From positions 1 to 6,374 of the forward strand of contig CATKXN010000151.1 in assembly GCA_949840605.1 (NCBI GenBank): a stretch of DNA of 6,374 nt, written 5' to 3'. The notes under the pieces were generated by a model. It was not told where the DNA came from. It did not search any database and saw only the letters and a program-made list of their open reading frames with translations. The position numbers and the translations under genes were made by a program. The first letter of the stretch is position 1. Each line of letters starts with the position of its first letter. This DNA comes from an uncultured Alistipes sp. (GTDB taxonomy: Bacteria; Bacteroidota; Bacteroidia; Bacteroidales; Rikenellaceae). Below are positions 1 to 5,627 of the stretch, in pieces.

Positions 1-374
1 TGTTCCTGCGCAACGATTCCGACACGGGCAAGGTCATCGTCGACCCGTTCCGTTCGCTGTCGCGTCTGAAGCAGCTCGTCATCGGCAAGAAGACCCGCGA
101 GGACCATCCGCAGGTGATGAACGCCTGCGTGCGTCTGTACGCCGACGCCGCCAATGCCAAGACCAAGCTGGAGAACGGTTTCGACCTTTCGGACTACGAC
201 GAGCGCACGCTGAAATTCGCGTTCGACTATTCGGAGAAGCTGCTGGCGATCGACGTCAACATCGGGATCACCGAGATGCTCGACACGGCGTGGGGCCTCT
301 TTGCGAAGTACTTCTCGAAGGAGGAGGTCGCCATCAAGGAGGAGCTCATCAAAAAATACTGGAAGGAGGCGTAA
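1..374 (+). CDS. atpB: V-type ATP synthase/ATPase subunit B, C-terminal part (5' end outside window)
   Basis: Subunit B is the non-catalytic nucleotide-binding subunit. It alternates with catalytic subunit A in the cytoplasmic A3B3 head of the V/A-type rotary ATPase. Reading starts at base 3 and gives 123 residues up to the TAA at 372-374; full-length B proteins are usually about 430-470 residues, so roughly three quarters lies upstream of the window. Recognisable family sequence is present: SLSRL (arginine codon 63-65), then IGKKTREDHP, then LYADAANAKTKLENGFDLSD followed by YDERTLKFA. From family knowledge, the arginine in SLSRL is the arginine finger that reaches into the catalytic site of A, and it is retained here. 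The remainder is the C-terminal helical domain that contacts the central shaft. Subunit D starts 6 nt after the stop. An internal ATG at 114 is not a start, because family sequence continues upstream of it to the window edge. Confidence 0.95.
   Translation, partial: FLRNDSDTGKVIVDPFRSLSRLKQLVIGKKTREDHPQVMNACVRLYADAANAKTKLENGFDLSDYDERTLKFAFDYSEKLLAIDVNIGITEMLDTAWGLFAKYFSKEEVAIKEELIKKYWKEA
363..369 (+). promoter_or_regulatory. Possible Shine-Dalgarno-like AAGGAGG before subunit D
   Basis: AAGGAGG lies 11 nt upstream of the ATG at 381, a spacing slightly longer than ideal. It also encodes the Lys-Glu (plus part of the Ala codon) at the end of subunit B, so it may be coincidental. Bacteroidota generally make little use of Shine-Dalgarno pairing. 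Its main value is that it is compatible with the chosen start of D. Confidence 0.3.
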
Positions 375-380
375 CGCGCA

Positions 381-989
381 ATGGCAATCAAATTCCAATA
401 TAACAAGACCTCGCTCGGCGACCTCGGCAAACAGCTGAAAATGCGTCAGAAGGCCCTCCCTACGATCAAAAGCAAGGAGTCGGCCCTGCGCTCCGAGGTG
501 AAGAAGGCGAAGGACTCCGCAAACGACTACCGCCGCCGGCTCGATGCCCTGAAGGCCGAGTACGACTACATGGTGTCGCTTTGGGGAGAGTTTGATTGTG
601 ACCTCTTGCGCGTCGTCGATATCGACTTGTCGGTACAGAAGATCGCGGGTGTGCGCACCCCGGTTCTGCAGGAAGTGAAATTCGAGGAGAAACCCTACGA
701 TCTGTTCTCCTCTCCGGTGTGGTTCGCCGACGGGGTCGATATCCTCAAGCGCATGGCGCAGCTGGGCATCGAGTTCGAGGTCTACAACCGCAAAATGGAG
801 CTGCTGGACCACGCGCGCCGCAAAACCACTCAGAAGGTGAACTTGTACGAAAAGGTGCAGATACCCGGGTACGAGGATGCCATACGCAAGATCAAACGCT
901 TCATGGAGGATGAGGAGAATCTCTCCAAGTCGGCCCAGAAGATCGTGAAAACCAAACAGCAGGCCGCCGGGGAGGGCGCGACGTTATGA
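381..989 (+). CDS. atpD: V-type ATP synthase/ATPase subunit D (central stalk)
   Basis: Subunit D is the central shaft that rotates inside the A3B3 head and transmits torque between ATP hydrolysis or synthesis and the membrane rotor. The product has 202 residues, close to the usual 200-220. Both conserved ends are clear. The N-terminal helix begins FQYNKTSLGDLGKQL (residues 5-19) and runs into LPTIKSKESALRSEVKKA. The C-terminal helix holds ARRKTTQKVNLYEKVQIPGY, followed by IRKIKRFMEDEE (roughly 145-180). These long terminal helices form the antiparallel coiled coil of the shaft, and the middle (about 70-140) is the less conserved globular part. The ATG at 381 is the natural start, since it directly precedes the family's N-terminal motif and lies 6 nt after the stop of B. 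The TGA at 987-989 overlaps the ATG of subunit I, so the two are probably translationally coupled. No unusual extension is visible that would obviously replace the missing socket subunit. Confidence 0.95.
   Translation: MAIKFQYNKTSLGDLGKQLKMRQKALPTIKSKESALRSEVKKAKDSANDYRRRLDALKAEYDYMVSLWGEFDCDLLRVVDIDLSVQKIAGVRTPVLQEVKFEEKPYDLFSSPVWFADGVDILKRMAQLGIEFEVYNRKMELLDHARRKTTQKVNLYEKVQIPGYEDAIRKIKRFMEDEENLSKSAQKIVKTKQQAAGEGATL
986..989 (+). other. ATGA stop/start overlap between subunits D and I
   Basis: The ATG of subunit I (986-988) and the TGA of subunit D (987-989) share bases. This arrangement commonly lets the terminating ribosome restart on the next gene. An in-frame alternative ATG for subunit I lies at 998-1000, which would remove the overlap and shorten the product by four residues. 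Confidence 0.7.
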
Positions 990-2824
990 TAGCCAGAATG
1001 TCGAAATACAACTTCGTGCTCTATGCGGCGCAGAGCGAGGATTTCATCGAGAAGCTGCGCGGACTCGGCCTGGTGGACATCACCACCACGGGCTGGGAGC
1101 CCTCCGAGGAGGACCGCCAGCTGCTGCTCGACATCGAGGGCCATGCGAAGGCCGCGGAGTTCCTGAAGAACTTCCGCGCCGACGAAAACCGCTTCGATGC
1201 GCATGCGCGTGCGTTTGCGTCGGGCGCCGAGGCCTACGAACATTACGTCGCCGCTCAGCGCGAGGCCGCCGCGCTCAACACCGAGATCGGCCGTCTGGAG
1301 AAGGCCGCCGACGAACTGCGCCCGTGGGGCGCTTTCGACGTGGAGCGCACGAAGAAACTCGCCGCACAGGGCATCGTCCTGCGCTATTTCTTCACCCAGC
1401 GCAACACCTTCGACAAGATGCTGGCCGAGTGGTCGGAGAGCTATACGATCTCGGAGGTCGGCCGTACCGACGCCACGGTGTGGTTCGTCGTCGTGGCGAA
1501 GCCCGGCGAGGAGGTGACGCTCGACGCGCAGGAGATGAAGACCCCGACTATGGACATCCGCGAGGCGGAGCGCCGCATCGCCGAGGCCGAAGAGAAACTC
1601 CGGGCCCTCGACGCCGAATTTTCGCGCGCGGCCGCTTCGGAGGAGCTGATCGCGGAGCACGCCTGCGCGCTGAAGGAGCGTCTGCAGGGCGTGCAGGTGA
1701 CGGCCACGGCGCAGGAAGCCGCCGACGGCACGCTGGTCGTCATGGAGGGCTGGGCCGAGAAGGAGACTTCCGACAAGGTCGATGCCCTGCTGGAAGCGTA
1801 TCCCAACGTGGTTTACCTCAAGAGCGATCCCACGCCCGAGGACGATACGCCCGTGAAGCTGAAGAACGGCTGGTTCGCACGCAATTTCGAGCTGGTGGGC
1901 GACATGTACGCCCGGCCGAAATACGGTACGATGGACCTCACGCCCTACTTCGCGCCGTTCTACGTGCTTTTCTTCGGCATCTGCCTGAACGACGCCGGCT
2001 ACGGAGCCATCCTGGCCCTGATGGGGGCTTTCATGCTGTACCGGTTCCGCACGCCCGGCATGATGCGCCGCGCGGCGTGGTTCGCCACGATGTGCGGCCT
2101 GTCGACGGTCGCTTTCGGCCTGTTCTGCGGTTCGTTCTTCGGGATCAACATGCAGGAGTGGTTCCCTTCGGTGCATTTCTTCGATTTCCAGGGGCAGTTC
2201 TTCTCCATCGCGCTGGTCATCGGCATCGTGCAGATTCTCTTCGGCATGTCGCTCAATATCTGGATGACCGTCCGCAGTTTCGGCCTGAGCCGCGCGCTCG
2301 GGCAGTTGGGCTGGTTCATCATCCTCGTTTCGTGCTGCCTGGCCATGGGCCTGCCGATGGCGGGGCTCGCCATTCCGGGATTCACCTCGGGGTCGGTGGC
2401 CTTCTACGCGGCGCTGGGCCTCGGGGCCGTGCTGATGCTGCTGCTGAACGATCCGAAGCGCAATCCGCTCGTCAATATCGGTGCGGGTCTGTGGGACCTG
2501 TACAACAATATCACGGGCCTGCTCAGCGACGTGCTGTCGTACATCCGTCTGTTCGCCATCGGACTTTCGGGCGGCGTGTTGGCGCTGGTGTTCAACACGC
2601 TGGCGGCGGGCTTCGTGCCCGAGGGTTCGGGAATCGTGGTGCGGCTGCTGGTGATGATCCCGATTCTGCTGATCGGCCACGGCATCAACCTCTTCATGTC
2701 GACCATCTCGTCGTTCGTGCATCCGCTGCGTCTGACGTTCGTCGAGTTCTACAAGAACGCCGGTTTCGAAATGGCTCCGCGCAATTTCGATCCCATCCGT
2801 AAAATGAATGATACAAACGAATAA
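986..2824 (+). CDS. atpI: V-type ATP synthase/ATPase subunit I (membrane stator, 'a' subunit)
   Basis: This is the membrane stator that provides the two ion half-channels next to the K ring and holds the peripheral stalks. The product has 612 residues, slightly short for a family usually around 600-660. Residues 1 to about 310 are the cytoplasmic domain, with helical, charged coiled-coil-like stretches near 84-113 and 191-232. From about residue 320 there are seven or eight hydrophobic segments (about 321-352, 363-386, 405-428, 437-463, 468-488, 510-540 and 547-575). The channel-forming signature SDVLSYIRLFAIGLSGG contains R521 (codon 2546-2548), equivalent to the essential arginine of yeast Vph1 (R735). 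The motif HPLRLTFVEFYKNAGF carries H579 and R582, matching the second polar group (yeast H796/R799). These equivalences were aligned by eye from memory. The start at 986 overlaps the stop of D; M5 at 998 is an alternative. The gene sits between D and K, as expected in the bacterial E-A-B-D-I-K arrangement. Confidence 0.94.
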   Translation: MIARMSKYNFVLYAAQSEDFIEKLRGLGLVDITTTGWEPSEEDRQLLLDIEGHAKAAEFLKNFRADENRFDAHARAFASGAEAYEHYVAAQREAAALNTEIGRLEKAADELRPWGAFDVERTKKLAAQGIVLRYFFTQRNTFDKMLAEWSESYTISEVGRTDATVWFVVVAKPGEEVTLDAQEMKTPTMDIREAERRIAEAEEKLRALDAEFSRAAASEELIAEHACALKERLQGVQVTATAQEAADGTLVVMEGWAEKETSDKVDALLEAYPNVVYLKSDPTPEDDTPVKLKNGWFARNFELVGDMYARPKYGTMDLTPYFAPFYVLFFGICLNDAGYGAILALMGAFMLYRFRTPGMMRRAAWFATMCGLSTVAFGLFCGSFFGINMQEWFPSVHFFDFQGQFFSIALVIGIVQILFGMSLNIWMTVRSFGLSRALGQLGWFIILVSCCLAMGLPMAGLAIPGFTSGSVAFYAALGLGAVLMLLLNDPKRNPLVNIGAGLWDLYNNITGLLSDVLSYIRLFAIGLSGGVLALVFNTLAAGFVPEGSGIVVRLLVMIPILLIGHGINLFMSTISSFVHPLRLTFVEFYKNAGFEMAPRNFDPIRKMNDTNE

Positions 2825-2850
2825 ATAACAATTAAAAAACTCAACTCATT
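2825..2850 (+). promoter_or_regulatory. G-free A/T-rich translation leader of subunit K
   Basis: The 26 nt between the stop of subunit I and the ATG of subunit K contain no G, and 21 of the 26 bases are A or T, in an otherwise GC-rich operon. A Shine-Dalgarno site is therefore impossible here. A-rich unstructured leaders are the known feature of efficient initiation in Bacteroidota. The first codons of K (GAA ACA ACA GCA TTG GTA TTG) are also poorer in GC than the rest of the gene, which extends the open region past the start. I infer a translation enhancer that raises K output relative to D and I. No convincing Bacteroidota-type -7/-33 promoter pair is visible. Confidence 0.55.
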
Positions 2851-3315
2851 ATGGAAACAACAGCATTGGTATTGGCTTACGTCGGCGTAGCGCTGATGGT
2901 GGGCCTGGCAGGTGTCGCCTCGTCGGTCGGCACGGCTATTACGGGTCAGGCTTCGGTAGGGGCCATGAAGAAGAACGGCGGGGCTTTCGGTAGCTACATG
3001 ATCCTTTCGGCGCTTCCGGGTTCGCAGGGTCTCTACGGTTTCGTCTGCTTCTTCCTGGTGCAGAAGGGTCTGACGGCCCCGACGCTGGTGCAGGGCGCCG
3101 CCATCTTCGGTGCGGGTCTGCTGGTCGGCATGGTGAACCTCGCGGCTTCGATCTATCAGGCCAAGGTCTGCGCCAACGGTATCGCTGCCATCGGCAACGG
3201 CCACGACGTGATGGGTAAGACGCTGATCCTCGCGGCTTTCCCCGAGCTGTACGCTATTCTGACGGTGGCCGCCACCTACCTGATCGCCACGCTCGACGGT
3301 GTGAATCTCTTCTAA
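2851..3315 (+). CDS. atpK: V-type ATP synthase/ATPase subunit K (rotor-ring proteolipid, predicted Na+-binding)
   Basis: Subunit K forms the membrane rotor ring that carries ions past subunit I. The product has 154 residues, almost the length of E. hirae NtpK (about 156). It shows four hydrophobic helices (about 5-30, 47-72, 80-105 and 122-148) arranged as two related hairpins, the duplicated V-type form. The ion-carrying carboxylate is E132 in AAFPELYAIL (codon 3244-3246). The first hairpin has LPGSQGLYGF (L55, S58, Q59, Y62) in place of a second acidic residue, so there is one ion site per four-helix protomer. Q103 lies in IYQAKV. These positions match the Na+ ligands of NtpK (L61, T64, Q65, Q110, E139), with the conservative change T to S. 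This predicts Na+ coupling. The gene is last in the operon, preceded by a special A/T-rich leader and followed 16 nt after its stop by a strong terminator. There is no cleavable signal peptide; the N-terminal helix is the first membrane segment. Confidence 0.95.
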   Translation: METTALVLAYVGVALMVGLAGVASSVGTAITGQASVGAMKKNGGAFGSYMILSALPGSQGLYGFVCFFLVQKGLTAPTLVQGAAIFGAGLLVGMVNLAASIYQAKVCANGIAAIGNGHDVMGKTLILAAFPELYAILTVAATYLIATLDGVNLF

Positions 3316-3331
3316 GAAGGATTGTCCGCAT

Positions 3332-3365
3332 GCAAAAAGGGAAGCCCTCGGGCTTCCCTTTTTGC
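3332..3365. terminator. Bidirectional intrinsic terminator between convergent genes
   Basis: A perfect 16-bp inverted repeat (gcaaaaagggaagccc, then TC, then gggcttccctttttgc) can form a hairpin. Sterically the loop is probably CTCG, closed by C3346-G3351. The GC-rich core, with arms at 3339-3347 and 3350-3358, is flanked by A5 on the left and T5 on the right, so transcripts from either strand end the stem with a U-run. It lies 16 nt after the stop of subunit K (+) and about 21 nt after the stop of RNase R (-), so it should end both operons. Confidence 0.9.
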
Positions 3366-3386
3366 GTTACGGCGTATTGGAGACTA

Positions 3387-5627
3387 CTATTTTCCCCTGC
3401 GGCGGGACGACGTGCGGACTTTGGGGCCTTTGCCGCGGCTTTCGGACGATGCGGCGGCGCGGAGGGCTGCGGCCTCGGGCAGCAGCACCTCGAAGTCGAG
3501 CTGGCGTTTCTGCAGGTCGGCGCGCTTCACGCGGATGCGCACGGGACTTCCCAGCGTCATCCGGATGCCCGTCGAGCGTCCGATGATCTCGTAGAGCTGC
3601 TCGTCGAACTGGAAGAAGTCGCCCTCGATATCCCGCAGGAACGACATGCCCTCGATGTGGGTATCGTCCAGCTCCACGTAGACGCCCCACTCCGTGAGGC
3701 CCGAGATGTGCCCTTCGAACTCCTCGCCGATGTGCTCCTTCATGAATTCGACCATCTTGTACTTGATCGAGGCGCGTTCGGCCTCGGCGGCCACTACCTC
3801 GCGGTCCGAGGCGCGTGCGCAGAGGTCCTCCAGTTCGGTCTTGTCGGCCGGCTTGCCGCCCGCGAGGTAGCGCGCCAGCAGGCGGTGGACCATCATGTCG
3901 GGGTAGCGCCGGATGGGCGAGGTGAAGTGCGTGTAGTAGGGGAACGCCAGTCCGTAGTGGCCGATGTTGTCGGTCGTGTAGTAAGCCTTGGCCATCGAGC
4001 GCACGGCCATCGTCGCGACGGCGTTCTCCTCGGTGGTGCCCTTGATCCGCTTGAAGAGCTTGTTCATCTCCTTGGCCACGGCGCGGCCCTTCGTGGCCTT
4101 GAAGATGTGTCCGAAGCGGAGGATGAACTGCCGGAAGCGGTCGAGCTTCTCCTCGCTCGGGGTGTCGTGCACGCGGTAAACCATCGTGCGCGCCGCCGTG
4201 CGGCCGCTCTCGGTCCTGCGCCTGCCGCAGAACTCCGCCACGCGGCGGTTGGCCAGCAGCATGAACTCCTCGATCATCTGGTTCGACTCCTTCTGCTCCT
4301 TGAAGTAGACGCCCAGGGGCTTGCCGTTCTCGTCGAGGCGGAATTTCACCTCCTCGCGGTCGAACGAGATGGCGCCGTTCTTGAACCGCTCCCTGCGCAG
4401 CGCCTGCGCCAGCCGGTTGAGAGTCAGCACCTCTTCGGCGTAATCTCCGTGTCCCGTCTCGATGATCTCCTGCGCTTCGGCGTAGGTGAAACGGCGGTCG
4501 GAGTGGATGACCGTGCGGCCGAACCACTCTTCGAGGATTTCGAGGTTTTCGTTGAGGGTGAAGACCGCCGAGAAGCAGAGACTCGTCTCGTGGGGACGCA
4601 GCGAGCAGAGCTCGTTCGAGAGCCGTTCGGGGAGCATCGGCACGGTGCGGTCCACCAGATAGACCGACGTGCCGCGCTCCGCGGCTTCGTCGTCGATCAC
4701 CGAATGGGGCTGCACGTAGTGGGTCACGTCGGCGATATGCACGCCGATCTCCCATACGCCGTCCTTGATTTTGCGCACCGACAGCGCATCGTCGAAATCC
4801 TTGGCGTCGGCCGGGTCCACCGTGAACGTGGTGACCTGCCGGAAATCGCGCCGCTGGGCGATCTCCCGGCCCGTCACCCGGGCGTCGATGGCCTCGGCGG
4901 CCTCCTCGATCTCGGGTTCGAAGCGGTAGGGCAGTTCGTATTCCGCGAGGATGGCGTGCATCTCCGTGTCGTTGTTTCCGGCCATGCCCAGCCGTTCGAC
5001 CAGTTCGCCCACGGGGCTCTTGCTCCCGGGCTGCCAGTCGACGATGCGGACCACGACCTTCTCGCCGTCCCTGACGTCGGGCCAGGTGCGCTTCGAAAGG
5101 TAGATGTCCATCGGCATGCGGCGCGAATCGGCCCGCACGAAAATTTGGTGCGCCCCGACCTCCGCCACGCCCACGTAGGGCCTGCGGTTGCGTTCGACGA
5201 TCCGGGTGATCTCGCCCTCCATCTGTCCGTTGCGTCCGCGGTGCATCACCACGACCTCCACGCGGTCGCCGTTCAGGGCGTTCGCCGCGTTGCGCTGGTT
5301 GACGAAAATGTCGGCCTCGAGCCCCTCGACCTTCACGTAGACCGAACCCGAGGGGGTCATGTCGGCCACTCCCTCGTAGTGGGGCAGGTGTCTCTGGGTG
5401 AGGCGGTATTTTTCGCGGGCGCACTCCTCGACGATCCCCTCTTCGAAGAGCCGGCCGAGGATTTCGAGCGTTTCGCGTCGTCCTTCTTTCGTGGCGCCTC
5501 CCGATGCCGAAGCCAGGTGCTTCAGCGAGAATTTATTGTTGGGAAATTCACGGAGCAGGCTCAGTATCACCGATGCGCGGTCCGTTTTCCGGGCTCCTTT
5601 TCCGGAGCGTTGGTTTTGTTTTTTCAT
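3387..5627 (-). CDS. rnr: Ribonuclease R (3'-5' exoribonuclease, RNB family)
   Basis: RNase R is a processive hydrolytic 3'-5' exoribonuclease that degrades structured RNA, acting in mRNA decay and rRNA/tRNA quality control in the cytoplasm. The product has 746 residues, in the usual range (about 700-810). Domain order: a basic N-terminal lead and winged-helix region (about 1-80, including REKYRLT), two cold-shock-like OB domains (about 84-215), the RNB catalytic domain (about 247-590), an S1 domain (about 635-716, with GHISGLTEWGVYVEL), and a Lys/Arg/Ser-rich tail (722-746). The metal-binding motif DPADAKDFDDAL gives D271, D277, D279 and D280, equivalent to D201, D207, D209 and D210 of E. 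coli RNase II. HFTSPIRRYPD supplies the conserved RNA-contacting arginine (R573). All catalytic residues are present. The ATG at 5627 is chosen because the frame upstream of it is antisense-like low-complexity sequence overlapping the neighbouring gene. This ATG overlaps the TGA of the upstream amidohydrolase, so the two genes are probably co-transcribed. The stop is TAG. Confidence 0.96.
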   Translation of the reverse strand: MKKQNQRSGKGARKTDRASVILSLLREFPNNKFSLKHLASASGGATKEGRRETLEILGRLFEEGIVEECAREKYRLTQRHLPHYEGVADMTPSGSVYVKVEGLEADIFVNQRNAANALNGDRVEVVVMHRGRNGQMEGEITRIVERNRRPYVGVAEVGAHQIFVRADSRRMPMDIYLSKRTWPDVRDGEKVVVRIVDWQPGSKSPVGELVERLGMAGNNDTEMHAILAEYELPYRFEPEIEEAAEAIDARVTGREIAQRRDFRQVTTFTVDPADAKDFDDALSVRKIKDGVWEIGVHIADVTHYVQPHSVIDDEAAERGTSVYLVDRTVPMLPERLSNELCSLRPHETSLCFSAVFTLNENLEILEEWFGRTVIHSDRRFTYAEAQEIIETGHGDYAEEVLTLNRLAQALRRERFKNGAISFDREEVKFRLDENGKPLGVYFKEQKESNQMIEEFMLLANRRVAEFCGRRRTESGRTAARTMVYRVHDTPSEEKLDRFRQFILRFGHIFKATKGRAVAKEMNKLFKRIKGTTEENAVATMAVRSMAKAYYTTDNIGHYGLAFPYYTHFTSPIRRYPDMMVHRLLARYLAGGKPADKTELEDLCARASDREVVAAEAERASIKYKMVEFMKEHIGEEFEGHISGLTEWGVYVELDDTHIEGMSFLRDIEGDFFQFDEQLYEIIGRSTGIRMTLGSPVRIRVKRADLQKRQLDFEVLLPEAAALRAAASSESRGKGPKVRTSSRRRGK
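5624..5627 (-). other. ATGA stop/start overlap between the amidohydrolase and RNase R
   Basis: On the minus strand the ATG of RNase R (5627-5625) overlaps the TGA of the M20D gene (5626-5624). The surroundings are A-rich (ggaaaaacaATGaaaaaac), as preferred for initiation in Bacteroidota. This supports both the chosen RNase R start and translational coupling. Confidence 0.75.

Noticed and set aside
830..2722. 630-residue open frame on the minus strand opposite subunit I
   Set aside because: It is rich in His, Arg, Gln and Glu with no recognisable domain and lies exactly antisense to a well-recognised membrane protein. Long antisense frames are expected in GC-rich genes.
1324..2802. 492-residue plus-strand frame inside subunit I
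   Set aside because: It is out of frame with the conserved protein, has an Arg/His/Gly-rich composition without domains, and is nested wholly within subunit I.
2790..2850. Internal promoter for subunit K in the A/T-rich junction
   Set aside because: The junction is A/T-rich, but I could not find a TAnnTTTG-like -7 element with a suitable -33 element. A translation leader explains the composition better.
3316..3386. Small RNA or small gene in the gap between the convergent operons
   Set aside because: Apart from the terminator hairpin only about 37 nt remain. There is no start codon with a supported frame and no independent promoter signal.
3367..5424. 685-residue minus-strand frame inside RNase R
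   Set aside because: It is a shifted reading frame of the RNase R gene, with Arg/Gly/Pro-rich low-complexity sequence and no homology that I recognise.
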